Shown piece by piece: positions 17,674 through 26,672 of a stretch of DNA of 64,000 bases. The position numbers were made by a program, and so were the translations under genes. Within the stretch, counting starts at the first letter, position 1. The number at the start of each line of letters is the position of its first letter. Source of the DNA: CAYQUC01 sp964514215. Its GTDB lineage: Bacteria > Pseudomonadota > Gammaproteobacteria > UBA6429 > Thiohalophilaceae. The stretch covers positions 1 through 64,000 of the forward strand of contig CAZEPW010000012.1 of assembly GCA_964514215.1 (NCBI GenBank), read 5' to 3'. The notes under the pieces are model-generated. The model was not told where the DNA came from. It saw only the letters and a list, made by a program, of their open reading frames with translations, and did no database searches.

Positions 17674-18087
17674 ATGAAATACATGCATGGAAAAGCCTCA
17701 AAAGCCACGTTGATAGCAATTGTGTCAATTGCGATTCTCATTGGATTTGCAGTTCTTTTTTTACCAAAAGGGTTTAGTAATGACGTGTCTAAAATTGGTA
17801 AAGGTTCTAAAGTGGCTGTGTTTGCTTATAATAACGGTACTATAAATAGTATTGATATGATGACTTTATTAGAAAGTATTCGTGCATCGTATTCCGGAAA
17901 AATTGAATTTTTAGCGGTTAGTATTAGTGCGCCAATTGGCGAACAGTTTTTAAAAGATTATAATGTGAGGCATTCGACGCTGGTATTATTTAGAGAGGAT
18001 GGTTCCATCGCTAAGACATTACATGCTAGCAAAAAGAATGAAGCAATATTAACACAAGTTTTAGATGATTTTGTCAGTAACGGTTAA
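17674..18087 (+). CDS. membrane-anchored thioredoxin-fold protein without CXXC
   Basis: A protein of 137 residues with an N-terminal membrane anchor (about residues 12-32 from the chosen start) and a domain with thioredoxin-like order: KVAVFAYNN, a helix, IEFLAVSIS, FLKDYNVRHSTLVLF and a final helix. The usual CXXC active site is absent, so no redox role is implied. An ATG also exists at 17656, but GGAGA lies 5 bases before the ATG at 17674, which decides the start. It is convergent with rpoH and separated from it by a strong hairpin. Fold assignment is tentative. Confidence 0.7.
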   Translation: MKYMHGKASKATLIAIVSIAILIGFAVLFLPKGFSNDVSKIGKGSKVAVFAYNNGTINSIDMMTLLESIRASYSGKIEFLAVSISAPIGEQFLKDYNVRHSTLVLFREDGSIAKTLHASKKNEAILTQVLDDFVSNG

Positions 18088-18114
18088 TGTTGCTTGGCTT
18101 GAAATAATAGCCGT

Positions 18115-18145
18115 ACCATTTCCCGTGATGTCCACGGGAAATGGT
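18115..18145. terminator. strong hairpin between convergent genes
   Basis: ACCATTTCCCGTG and CACGGGAAATGGT form a perfect 13-bp stem with the 5-base loop ATGTC. It lies between the ends of the thioredoxin-fold gene and rpoH and could serve both directions. The T-tracts on either side are poor, so it may act mainly as an RNA end protector. Confidence 0.6.
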
Positions 18146-18151
18146 TGTATA

Positions 18152-19000
18152 TTAATCAATGTTGATTGCAAGTCGTAATTTTTTCATTGCTGCATTTTCT
18201 AATTGTCGAACACGCTCTGCTGAAATATTATATTCAGTGGCTAAGCACTGTAGAGTAACTTTATCTTCTGCTAACCAGCGACGCTGAATAATTGATTTAC
18301 TGCGTTCGTCTAAGGTTTTAATCGCGTCAATTAACTGCTTTTTATTTTGAGTGGCAGTCATGTGATTTTCAATTAAACGTGAAGGCTCTTGGCGCATATC
18401 TTCGAGATAGGCTGCTGGTGCGAAATTATCATCATCATCACCATCTTTATTTTCAAACTCAATATCCGAACCCGTTAGTCGTGATTCCATTTCTAGCACG
18501 TCTTTTTTACTGACACCTAAATCTTTTGCAACCGAGCCAACTTCTTCATCGGTGAACCATGCTAATTTTTTCTTTGATTTGCGTAAATTAAAAAATAATT
18601 TTCGTTGTGCTTTGGTTGTGGCAACTTTAACTATGCGCCAGTTTTTTAAGATAAACTCGTGCATTTCTGCGCGTATCCAATGCACTGCAAACGATACTAA
18701 TCGAACATTTTTGCTTGGATCAAAACGTTTTACCGCTTTCATTAAACCGATATTGCCTTCTTGAACAAGATCTGCAAGGGCTAATCCGTAACCCGAGTAA
18801 CTACGGGCAATATGTGCAACAAAGCGTAAATTTGAAATAACCAAGCTTTGAGCTGCATCGAGATCGTTGCCTTCCCTAAAACGAATGGCTAGGGCAATTT
18901 CTTCTTCCTTACTCAAAACGGGTATATTATGTATACCACTCAGGTATGATTCAATATTTCCGGATGGTACGCTAAGTTGTAATTGAAGATTGCTTGTCAT
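18152..19000 (-). CDS. rpoH: heat-shock sigma factor sigma-32
   Basis: Alternative sigma factor for heat-shock promoters. The 282 residues match the family. Region 2 is clear (NLRFVAHIARSYSGYGLALADLVQEGNIGLMKAVKRFDP, cited here as residues near 55-95, then FAVHWIRAEMHEFI), region 3 includes the RpoH-type linker with KLFFNLRK, and region 4 ends LATEYNISAERVRQLE. GGGAG precedes the ATG. In many relatives rpoH directly follows ftsX; here a GGDEF regulator gene lies between. Two CIRCE operators cover and adjoin its promoter, predicting repression by HrcA. Confidence 0.97.
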   Translation of the reverse strand: MTSNLQLQLSVPSGNIESYLSGIHNIPVLSKEEEIALAIRFREGNDLDAAQSLVISNLRFVAHIARSYSGYGLALADLVQEGNIGLMKAVKRFDPSKNVRLVSFAVHWIRAEMHEFILKNWRIVKVATTKAQRKLFFNLRKSKKKLAWFTDEEVGSVAKDLGVSKKDVLEMESRLTGSDIEFENKDGDDDDNFAPAAYLEDMRQEPSRLIENHMTATQNKKQLIDAIKTLDERSKSIIQRRWLAEDKVTLQCLATEYNISAERVRQLENAAMKKLRLAINID

Positions 19001-19030
19001 TCTGACTGGCTCCCATATTAGTTGTTATCA

Positions 19031-19060
19031 ATATTAGCACTCTAGCTATATGAGTGCCAA
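19031..19060 (-). promoter_or_regulatory. rpoH promoter
   Basis: On the minus strand TTGGCA (19060-19055) and TAATAT (19036-19031) stand 18 bases apart, a good sigma-70-type promoter. Transcription would start about 24 bases before the rpoH ATG. Almost the whole promoter lies inside the first CIRCE element. Confidence 0.6.
19034..19060. promoter_or_regulatory. CIRCE operator 1 (HrcA site) at rpoH
   Basis: TTAGCACTC, nine bases, then GAGTGCCAA: this is the CIRCE consensus TTAGCACTC-N9-GAGTGCTAA with one mismatch. It covers the -35 and reaches into the -10 of the rpoH promoter, a position expected to block transcription when HrcA is bound. Confidence 0.88.
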
Positions 19061-19065
19061 TATTT

Positions 19066-19092
19066 TTAGCACTCAATGAGTTGGACTGCTAA
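19066..19092. promoter_or_regulatory. CIRCE operator 2 (HrcA site) at rpoH
   Basis: A second TTAGCACTC-N9-GACTGCTAA copy, again with one mismatch to the consensus. Its centre is 32 bases from that of the first copy, about three helical turns, so two HrcA dimers could bind on the same face of the DNA. Confidence 0.85.
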
Positions 19093-19120
19093 TATTAGTT
19101 AAAGTTCATTTACTAATATA

Positions 19121-19218
19121 ACCTAGGGTTTGTGTCAGGGTAATGTTTCTTTTTAAAGCTCAAATTTAAAAATGCCCCTTATTCTAGTAGCCTTTTAGCC
19201 GAAAACTAGCGTTAAAAC
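19121..19218 (-). repeat. copy of the dispersed ~100-bp repeat
   Basis: Read on the minus strand this aligns from end to end with the copy at 28664-28768: GTTTTAACGC at the start, CGGCT, TTTTTAAATTTGAGCTTTAAAAA in the middle (cited as positions about 19147-19170), and an ACAAACC stretch near the end. It lies just upstream of the CIRCE elements. No open frame is present. Confidence 0.65.
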
Positions 19219-19361
19219 ATCAAATTTATCAAGTTGCGTTAAAAATATTAGTATGCCGATTGGAGGGTAATATCAATAATATAGGAAAAAAGCGGGTTAT
19301 TTGGGAAGTGTGATGCGTTTTAAGCTGTTGTTATTGCTGTTATTTTTAGATTAAAATGACT

Positions 19362-20756
19362 TTAAGCTTCATTTTCGCTTGAAAAATCCATCGGTAGGCC
19401 GTGCAGTGGTGAGGTGATGGCAGCACCATTCTCATACAGGCTGACACGGTTTCGACCTTGTTGTTTGGAAAAGTATAATGCCTTGTCGGCATATGAGATA
19501 AAGCGGCTCAGACTGGCATTGTCATTATCGGCGTAATTGGCTAAACCAATACTAATTGTAATACTGACTCCGGATGGTTTTAATACTTCTACCCGATTTC
19601 GGAATTCTTCCGCTAGCTCAAGAATGTCAACTGCTTCGATATTGGCAATTAAGACACAAAACTCTTCTCCACCAAAGCGGACTACCATGGCATCTCGAAA
19701 TACTTCCGTTAGTAGTTCACCAAGGGCAGCCAAGACATGATCACCGGTAATATGACCTAATGTATCGTTAATTTGTTTAAAGCGGTCTATATCAATGAGC
19801 ATTGCCCATACTGGATTGTGTTTGGGGTTGGAGATGAAATTTTCACCATTATCGAGTAAGTATCGTTTGCTGCGTGCGCCAGTCAAACTATCGGTTGCCG
19901 CAATCCAGCGCATATATTCAGCTTGATGTTTTAATGCATCGAATTGATGTTTAATCATTAACAAGGCCCGTACTCGCGCCATCAGTACTTCTTCAACGAT
20001 GGGTTTTAACACAAAGTCATTTGCTCCGGCATGAAATACAACGACTTGGTTGTCGCTTTCTTCATTGCCGGTTAATACTAATACGGGTAGTTCTTGTTGC
20101 GAATAATGCAATTTGACCCGAATTGCGTGTAATAAATCGCCTCCGGTCATGCTGTCTTTTAGATAAAAATCGGTGATCACCAAGTCGTATTTTTCAACAT
20201 CGTTATTATCTAAATTTTGATCATTATTATGTTGTTCTGTGAGTGTTTTAAGTGCTTCTTCTGCAGTAATACAGTGCTCAACGCGTAAGCCATGCTTTTC
20301 TAAAATGGTGGTCGTGACTGAGGCTGCGGTTTTGCTGTCTTCGACATAGAGAATTTTTCCAACCAAGCCTGAATTACGTTGGATAAATGACGAGATAAAT
20401 GTTCCAAAAGCACGATATCCTTCCGATTTATCAAAGTAGTCAGTGACACCTGCTTCAAAACCTTCGCGTAACAAACGATCGTCTGCATCTCCTGATACAA
20501 CAATGACCGGTGTATAATGATGTGTGACGGATTTTCGTATTTTACTGCTTAGCTTTAAACCATCCATGTCGGGTAGTAATAACGCGGTGGTAATTAAGTC
20601 GAATTTTTCGTTTTCGAGTAACGCTAATGCGTCACGACCGGCTTTAACAGGAGTTACTTCGCAGTTATTAATTTCATCGCGCAAGGTACGCGCTAAAATG
20701 GCTCGAGATACTGAAGAGCCTTCAATGACCATTATTCGAGTAGGTTTTCCCGTCAT
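19362..20756 (-). CDS. double-receiver GGDEF response regulator (diguanylate cyclase)
   Basis: A 464-residue PleD-like protein predicted to make cyclic di-GMP. Receiver 1 (about 5-125) is degenerate: the acidic pocket reads VIEGSS and the phospho-acceptor position before LLLPDMDG is Ala. Receiver 2 (about 133-270) keeps YVEDS and the acceptor Asp in VITDF. The GGDEF domain (about 290-450) has DIDRFKQINDTLGH and the active site GGEEF; no RxxD inhibitory site is seen in front of it. It lies between ftsX (93 bases) and rpoH (361 bases), all on the minus strand. Confidence 0.92.
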   Translation of the reverse strand: MTGKPTRIMVIEGSSVSRAILARTLRDEINNCEVTPVKAGRDALALLENEKFDLITTALLLPDMDGLKLSSKIRKSVTHHYTPVIVVSGDADDRLLREGFEAGVTDYFDKSEGYRAFGTFISSFIQRNSGLVGKILYVEDSKTAASVTTTILEKHGLRVEHCITAEEALKTLTEQHNNDQNLDNNDVEKYDLVITDFYLKDSMTGGDLLHAIRVKLHYSQQELPVLVLTGNEESDNQVVVFHAGANDFVLKPIVEEVLMARVRALLMIKHQFDALKHQAEYMRWIAATDSLTGARSKRYLLDNGENFISNPKHNPVWAMLIDIDRFKQINDTLGHITGDHVLAALGELLTEVFRDAMVVRFGGEEFCVLIANIEAVDILELAEEFRNRVEVLKPSGVSITISIGLANYADNDNASLSRFISYADKALYFSKQQGRNRVSLYENGAAITSPLHGLPMDFSSENEA

Positions 20757-20849
20757 AATTCTATTTAACCGAATGTTGTAAAATATGAACCAATTACTGC
20801 AGCTGGCTGTAACCTAAATAATATTAGAATTATAGATGAAATAAAATTT

Positions 20850-21824
20850 TTAAGTAGGTTCAATTTCGCGCAAATGACGACCCACGGCTAACCAAGAACC
20901 GGCGAGCCCTAATAATATACTGAAAAAACAAAGTGATAGCCCCTCAAAAAACCCTAAGCCTTGTAATGAAAAATTACTTTGATAGAGGTTGGTCAGGTTT
21001 TTAATCGGCGAACTAAGCGATAAAACCGCTATGTTGACTAAAATAAATGCAATCACTCCGCCAAACACACCATACCAGGCACCGGTGTATAAAAAGGGAC
21101 GGCGAATAAAACTATTGGTGCCACCGATAAGTTTGATGATAATGATTTCATCACATCGGCTTTGGATGGCCAGTCGAATTGTATTTCCGACGACTAGAGT
21201 TACGGCTAAGGCCAATAACACTGACATAACGGTAACGCCGCGTTCAACTATGCCTAAGATTGCATTTAAACGCCTTAACCATTGCATATCGAGTTGTGCA
21301 AATTCGACGTAGGATAGCTTTTGAAAATCACCGACTAGTTTTTCAGATTGTTCGGGGGTATTGTAACGTAGTGATGGTTGTACGATTAATACTGATGGCA
21401 GAGGGTTCTTTTTTAATGCTTTTAAAACATCACCATAACCGGATAAGCGTTTAAATTCTTCGAGTGCTTTTTCTTTTGAAATGTATTGCACGTTAGATAC
21501 TTCGGCCAAGCTTTGTAACTTAGTTTGCAATTGACGAGCACTGACGTCGCTAGTATCACGTTTTAAAAATAATGAAATATGCGTTGCGCCATCCCAGCCG
21601 GTACTCAAGTGTTGTACATTTTCGAGTAAAACATGTAATGCGGAGGGTAATGCTAAGGCAATGCCGATCACCGCGGCTGTTAAAAATGTTGCAAACGGGG
21701 TGGCAATGAGTTTTCCAAGGGTATAGAAAAAAACTTGCAGGTGTCTTAGTAAATATATTTTAAGGTTGGTTAATGGGCCATGTAAGGTGGGAATGGCGCG
21801 TTCATTTAAAATAGAATTACTCAT
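20850..21824 (-). CDS. ftsX: cell division ABC permease FtsX
   Basis: Inner membrane partner of FtsE that links septal ring constriction to cell-wall amidase activation. The 324-residue protein has a cytoplasmic N-terminus, a first helix near residue 45, a large periplasmic domain with HISLFLKRDTSDVSARQL, and three C-terminal helices, the usual FtsX layout. The ATG overlaps the ftsE stop by 4 bases, so translation is coupled. Confidence 0.95.
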   Translation of the reverse strand: MSNSILNERAIPTLHGPLTNLKIYLLRHLQVFFYTLGKLIATPFATFLTAAVIGIALALPSALHVLLENVQHLSTGWDGATHISLFLKRDTSDVSARQLQTKLQSLAEVSNVQYISKEKALEEFKRLSGYGDVLKALKKNPLPSVLIVQPSLRYNTPEQSEKLVGDFQKLSYVEFAQLDMQWLRRLNAILGIVERGVTVMSVLLALAVTLVVGNTIRLAIQSRCDEIIIIKLIGGTNSFIRRPFLYTGAWYGVFGGVIAFILVNIAVLSLSSPIKNLTNLYQSNFSLQGLGFFEGLSLCFFSILLGLAGSWLAVGRHLREIEPT

Positions 21825-22519
21825 GAATAGCTACCCGTGGTACTTGTTGTGTGTTGTGTCGCACCATCGTTTAATAACACACCATCACGTAATTCGATGA
21901 CCCGATGTCCCATTTGAGAAATTAAGTCTAAATCGTGGCTCGCAATTAAAACCGTTACGCCAACGGCATTAAATTGTTCAAAAATACTCATAATTTCTTT
22001 TGATAACGCCGGATCCAGATTACCGGTTGGTTCGTCCGCCAGTATTAGTGGCGGCTTGTTTACCACGGCACGCGCAATACCAATACGCTGTTGTTCACCA
22101 CCGGATAGGGTGATGGGCATTACTTTTTCTTTAGAGAGTAAATCGACTTTATCCAATGCAGCACGTACTCGGCGTAGAATTTCTCGATGCGAATGACCCA
22201 TGATGATTAATGGTAATGCGACATTATCAAACACGGTACGATCAAATAACAGCCGGTTGTCTTGAAATATGATGCCGATATTTCGTCTTAAATACGGAAT
22301 TTTTCGGGCACTCATTTTATTTAAGTTTTGGCCGTCAATAACAATTTGGCCGCGAGTAGGGCGTTCGAGTAATCCTATTAATTTTAAAAAGGTACTTTTG
22401 CCTGCGCCAGAATGGCCGGTCAAAAAGGCCATTTCGCCCGCTTCCATGTGCAGCGATACATTTGACAGTGCATCGTGACTATTTGGGTAACGTTTGCTGA
22501 TATTAGTAAAACGAATCAT
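21821..22519 (-). CDS. ftsE: cell division ATP-binding protein FtsE
   Basis: ABC ATPase of the FtsEX complex. Motifs in order are Walker A GHSGAGKST, the Q-loop FQDNRLL, the signature LSGGEQQRIGIARA, Walker B LILADEPTGNLD and the H-loop IASHD. The 232 residues are typical. It lies 18 bases after ftsY and overlaps ftsX by 4 bases, the conserved ftsY-ftsE-ftsX order. Confidence 0.97.
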   Translation of the reverse strand: MIRFTNISKRYPNSHDALSNVSLHMEAGEMAFLTGHSGAGKSTFLKLIGLLERPTRGQIVIDGQNLNKMSARKIPYLRRNIGIIFQDNRLLFDRTVFDNVALPLIIMGHSHREILRRVRAALDKVDLLSKEKVMPITLSGGEQQRIGIARAVVNKPPLILADEPTGNLDPALSKEIMSIFEQFNAVGVTVLIASHDLDLISQMGHRVIELRDGVLLNDGATQHTTSTTGSYS

Positions 22520-22537
22520 TTTATAATTATTATAGTG

Positions 22538-23539
22538 TTAGTTACTGGTTGTTTGATTATTTTCGTTATCAAATAATGCATCAATAAAATCATTGGCATT
22601 AAATTCTCGTAGATCTTCGGCTTTTTCACCAACACCAATAAACCGGATGGGCAGATTTAATTTGTGTGCAATAGCAAAAATAACACCGCCTTTAGCCGTG
22701 CCGTCTAACTTGGTTAAGGTGATACCCGTTAAACCTAAGGTCTTATCAAATTCAACTGCCTGATTTAAAGCATTTTGTCCAGTGCCGGCATCAACCACCA
22801 ACATGACTTCTTGTGGTGCGTTGTTATCGAGTTTGGATAACACGCGTTTTATCTTTTTTAATTCTTCCATTAGGTTAGATTGAGTATGCAACCTACCAGC
22901 GGTGTCGGCAATTAATATATCAATATTTTTTGCTTTAGCCGATTCTAATGCGTCAAAAATAACCGAAGCACTATCGGCGCCATCGTGTTGTGCTATCACC
23001 GGAACATTGTGGCGCTCGCCCCAGGTTTTTAATTGCTGCACTGCGGCGGCACGAAAGGTGTCACCGGCAGCGAGCATCACTGATTTTCCCTGTAGTTGGA
23101 AATAACGTGTAATTTTGCCAATGCTGGTGGTTTTGCCGGCGCCATTAATGCCCGCCATTAAAATAACATAGGGCGATTGCGCAGTATTAGTCACGACTTG
23201 GGCTAGTGGTTGCTCACACGGTAGTAATATATCGAGTAGTTGTTGTCGTAGTGCAACATATAAAGCTGAAGAATCGGCTAATTCTTTGCGTTTGGTTTTT
23301 TCGGTTAGTTCAGTGATTATTTTACTGGTCGCATCGATGCCCAAATCTGCAGTGATCAGCAGTGTTTCTATTTCTTCTAATAATTCATCGTCTATTTGTT
23401 TTTTGGCTAAAAATAAGCCCGATAAGCCCGAATTGATATTATTTCGAGTGTTACTTAAGCCCTCTTTTAGGCGCGAGAATAGTGACGCTTTAGTATTTTC
23501 CGGGATTTTAGTTTTTGAGGATTTTTTGAAACCAAACAT
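22538..23539 (-). CDS. ftsY: signal recognition particle receptor FtsY
   Basis: SRP-receptor GTPase that brings translating ribosomes to the inner membrane. The N domain is followed by G-domain motifs GINGAGKTTS, DTFRAAAVQQL, DTAGRLHTQ and TKLDGTAKGG. The 333-residue length shows a short N-terminal A domain, less acidic and much shorter than in E. coli. First gene of ftsYEX. Confidence 0.97.
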   Translation of the reverse strand: MFGFKKSSKTKIPENTKASLFSRLKEGLSNTRNNINSGLSGLFLAKKQIDDELLEEIETLLITADLGIDATSKIITELTEKTKRKELADSSALYVALRQQLLDILLPCEQPLAQVVTNTAQSPYVILMAGINGAGKTTSIGKITRYFQLQGKSVMLAAGDTFRAAAVQQLKTWGERHNVPVIAQHDGADSASVIFDALESAKAKNIDILIADTAGRLHTQSNLMEELKKIKRVLSKLDNNAPQEVMLVVDAGTGQNALNQAVEFDKTLGLTGITLTKLDGTAKGGVIFAIAHKLNLPIRFIGVGEKAEDLREFNANDFIDALFDNENNQTTSN

Positions 23540-23610
23540 TATTTTGACTGTCGAACCTGATTACAATTTTATTAAAATAAATACAAGTGTTAGATTAATT
23601 AAAACAAGCC

Positions 23611-23647
23611 TTTAGCGTACACTGGAAACACAGTTAAATACGCTAAA
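23611..23647. repeat. inverted repeat between ftsY and the M16 genes
   Basis: TTTAGCGTA and TACGCTAAA are exact complementary arms 19 bases apart, with ACTG/CAGT pairing inside, giving an extended hairpin. It lies in the divergent promoter region of ftsY and the peptidase operon and could be an operator. Confidence 0.4.
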
Positions 23648-23817
23648 TTCGAAGGTAGACACTTGTACACTTTGGTTGCTTATCCTACCATTGCAGACGG
23701 TGAGTTAGTATGGTGAATATAATTAATTTGTAACTATTCTTTGCCTATTTGATGGTATTTTAGAATTAACACTATTAGTGGAATATGAATGGCTACAGCT
23801 AAATCAGGAAAAAATGC

Positions 23818-25185
23818 ATGTTAAAACAATTTGGAATGGGGTTATCGCTATTTTGTGTTCTTGGCGTTGTCACCACCACAGCCGGGGCAACAGTATTTGA
23901 ACATAATTTAAAAAATGGCATGAAAATACTGGTAAATGAAGATCATCGAGCCCCGGTGGTGGTCTCTCAGGTTTGGTATAAAGTGGGATCGAGTTACGAG
24001 GCTAATGGTCGAACCGGGTTATCACATGTGTTGGAACACATGATGTTTAAAGGCAGTAAAAAATACCAGCCGGGCGAGTTTTCTAAAATTATTGCGAAAC
24101 ACGGTGGCCGCGAAAATGCCTTTACCGGCAAAGACTACACCGCCTATTTTCAACAGTTGGAAAAAAGTCGTCTAAAAGTCAGCATGGAAATGGAGGCCGA
24201 TCGAATGGTCAACCTGACATTACCCAATGATGAGTTCACCAAAGAATTAGCCGTGGTTATCGAAGAGCGGCACATGCGCACCGATGATAAACCGCGCTCT
24301 AAAACCTACGAACAATTTAATGCCATGGCATTTATGAGCAGCCCGTATAGCCAGCCAATAATAGGTTGGCAAAATGATCTCGATAATATGGAAATTGCCG
24401 ATTTACAAAAATGGTATCAGCAATGGTATAGCCCCAGCAATGCAACCTTGGTGGTGGTCGGTGATGTTAATCACAAAGAAGTTTTTGCGATGGCTGAAAA
24501 ACATTATGGCGTTATTCCTGCACGAGCAGTTGAAAAATTAAAACCGCGTAAAGAAGTAGAGCAAGTTGGTGAACGTCGTTTAGTGGTTAAAGCACCGGCC
24601 AAACTGCCGTATTTGCTGATGGGTTATAAAGTACCTTCGCTCAAAACCGCCGAACAAGAATGGGAAGCTTATGCCTTAGAAGTTTTAGCGGGCATTTTAA
24701 GCTCGGGTTCAAGTTCACGTTTTCCAAAACGATTGGTACGCGATCAACAAATTGCAGCCAGTGCTGATACGGGATTTAACTTGTATGCGCGACAAAGCGA
24801 AATATTTTTAATCGATGCCACACCATCTGCCGGTAAAGAATTAACGGTGCTTGAAGATGCTATTTTGCAGCAAATCAATGATGTGAAGACTAGTTTAGTA
24901 AGTGCCAAAGAGTTAGATAGCATCAAAGCACAAGTAGTCGCGTCTAATGTTTATGAACGTGATTCAATATTTTATCAGGCCATGCAGTTAGGGACTTTAG
25001 AAACAGTTGGCCTAGGTTGGCAACGTCTTGATGAATATGTTACGAAAGTTCGAGAAGTCACCGCCGAGCAAATTCAAAAAGTTGCTAAAAAATACCTCAT
25101 TGAAGATCGTTTGACTGTTGCATTTTTAATTCCGCAAGATTTAAAAGGTGCATTAAATAAAAAAACAAAATCAATTCATCAATAA
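23818..25185 (+). CDS. M16 family zinc peptidase, catalytic member
   Basis: A 455-residue exported metallopeptidase of the pitrilysin/insulinase family (M16B, processing-peptidase-like). A signal peptide ends near ATTAGA (residues 21-26). The zinc site HxxEH is present in SHVLEHMMFKG, with the downstream Glu in the VIEERHMRTDD region, so this member should be active. The next gene encodes a partner lacking the motif; such pairs form heterodimers. An 11-codon frame (23789-23824) overlaps the start and could couple translation, but this is weak. GGA upstream serves as ribosome binding site. Confidence 0.93.
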   Translation: MLKQFGMGLSLFCVLGVVTTTAGATVFEHNLKNGMKILVNEDHRAPVVVSQVWYKVGSSYEANGRTGLSHVLEHMMFKGSKKYQPGEFSKIIAKHGGRENAFTGKDYTAYFQQLEKSRLKVSMEMEADRMVNLTLPNDEFTKELAVVIEERHMRTDDKPRSKTYEQFNAMAFMSSPYSQPIIGWQNDLDNMEIADLQKWYQQWYSPSNATLVVVGDVNHKEVFAMAEKHYGVIPARAVEKLKPRKEVEQVGERRLVVKAPAKLPYLLMGYKVPSLKTAEQEWEAYALEVLAGILSSGSSSRFPKRLVRDQQIAASADTGFNLYARQSEIFLIDATPSAGKELTVLEDAILQQINDVKTSLVSAKELDSIKAQVVASNVYERDSIFYQAMQLGTLETVGLGWQRLDEYVTKVREVTAEQIQKVAKKYLIEDRLTVAFLIPQDLKGALNKKTKSIHQ

Positions 25186-25210
25186 ATAAATATTTAAAAC
25201 AAGGATTATT

Positions 25211-26644
25211 ATGTCTGCCACACAGAAAAAGCTAATATTTAGTATTACTACAGCAGTAGTTGCAGTTATCTTTATTGTCGTTATTTTCAATAACTTAAAC
25301 TCACTAACTAGCTCCGAACCCGAGATTACCAGCGTTGAAGGTAGTGGTCCAAAAATTCAAACGTGGAAAACCGACAATGGCGCAAAAGTATTATTTGTGC
25401 CAACGATGCAATTACCCATGCTTGATTTACGCGTTACCTTTGATGCCGGCGCTGCACGTGATGCAGATAAACCGGGTTTAGCATTGTTAACGAATGCCAT
25501 GTTAGATCAAGGCGCAAAACTTGGAGACGTTACGATAACGAGTGATGATATAGCGGAACGGTTTGATAGCATCGGCGCACGGTTTTCGAATTCTTCGTTA
25601 AAAGATATGGCGCTATTGAGTTTGAGGAGTTTAACCGATAGTAAAATATTAGATCAGTCATTAGAAACGTATATGGCCGTTTTACAAGCACCAACATTTC
25701 CTCAACGTGATTTTGACCGAATTAAAAAACAAATGCTAATTTCACTCAAAGCAGAATCACAATCACCAGGAACCATTGCCAATAAACTTTTTTATACAAA
25801 TTTATTTTCAAATCATGCTTATGGCTCATCGAGTTCAGGCACCAAAAAAAGTATTAAAGCATTAAGCATTCAAGATTTAAAAAACTTTTACGCAAAATAT
25901 TACGTGGCAAAAAATGCCGTCATTGTGATGGTTGGTAATTTACAATTAACACAGGCAACAAAAATTGCAGAAAATATTAGCCGTGGTTTAGCCGTTGGTG
26001 AAAAAGCGACGCTATTAACCGATGCTAAGTCATACCCAACTGCTAAAACAATTTCAGAGCAATTTCCTTCGTCTCAAACGCACATAGTGATGGGCAATAT
26101 TGGCCTTAAACGCGGAGACAAAGATTATTATGCCTTGTATGTTGGTAACCATATTTTAGGTGGCAGTGGCTTTAGTTCTCGAATCGTTAATGAAATTCGT
26201 GAAAAACGTGGCTTAGCTTATAGTTCATACAGTTATTTTGTACCTATGCGTGTCAATGGCCCGTTCATCATTGGTATGCAGACTAAGAATGAACAAACCC
26301 AAGAAGCATTACAAATATTAAATGAAGTATTGGTTAAATTTATTACAGAGGGACCAACGGCTGCTGAACTGGAACACAGCAAATTAAATATAGCCGGCGG
26401 TTTTCCGCTTCGAATTGACAGCAATAAAGAAATTGTAGAATACCTCGCAATGATTGGTTTTTATGGTTTACCTCTAGATTATCTGGGAACCTTTGTTGAC
26501 AACATTAAAGTGTTAACCTTGGAACAAATTAAAGATGCATTTCAACGTCGGGTTGATCCTGAAAAATTACTCACCATTATTGTGGGCGATTTAAAACTCA
26601 GTCAAAAACAATTAGATGCAATTAAAAAAGGTGTTAATAAATAA
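25211..26644 (+). CDS. M16 family peptidase, non-catalytic partner
   Basis: A 477-residue M16B homologue with an N-terminal membrane anchor or uncleaved signal (about residues 9-28). The zinc motif is absent: the equivalent segment reads LALLTNAMLDQGAK. The C-terminal substrate-binding pair is kept in SSRIVNEIREKRGLAYSSYS, which contains the conserved R and Y. It follows the active member by 25 bases, and the two are probably a periplasmic heterodimer. Confidence 0.92.
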   Translation: MSATQKKLIFSITTAVVAVIFIVVIFNNLNSLTSSEPEITSVEGSGPKIQTWKTDNGAKVLFVPTMQLPMLDLRVTFDAGAARDADKPGLALLTNAMLDQGAKLGDVTITSDDIAERFDSIGARFSNSSLKDMALLSLRSLTDSKILDQSLETYMAVLQAPTFPQRDFDRIKKQMLISLKAESQSPGTIANKLFYTNLFSNHAYGSSSSGTKKSIKALSIQDLKNFYAKYYVAKNAVIVMVGNLQLTQATKIAENISRGLAVGEKATLLTDAKSYPTAKTISEQFPSSQTHIVMGNIGLKRGDKDYYALYVGNHILGGSGFSSRIVNEIREKRGLAYSSYSYFVPMRVNGPFIIGMQTKNEQTQEALQILNEVLVKFITEGPTAAELEHSKLNIAGGFPLRIDSNKEIVEYLAMIGFYGLPLDYLGTFVDNIKVLTLEQIKDAFQRRVDPEKLLTIIVGDLKLSQKQLDAIKKGVNK

Positions 26645-26672
26645 TAATTAAGTCATTTAATGCTTAATTTAT

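Noticed and set aside
20989..21454. Open frames on the plus strand opposite ftsX
   Set aside because: They lie wholly within ftsX, have no ribosome binding sites and no recognisable protein features.
23789..23824. 11-codon leader peptide gene before the M16 peptidase
   Set aside because: The frame is real and overlaps the peptidase start, but it is very short and its ribosome binding site is weak, so it is not listed as a gene.
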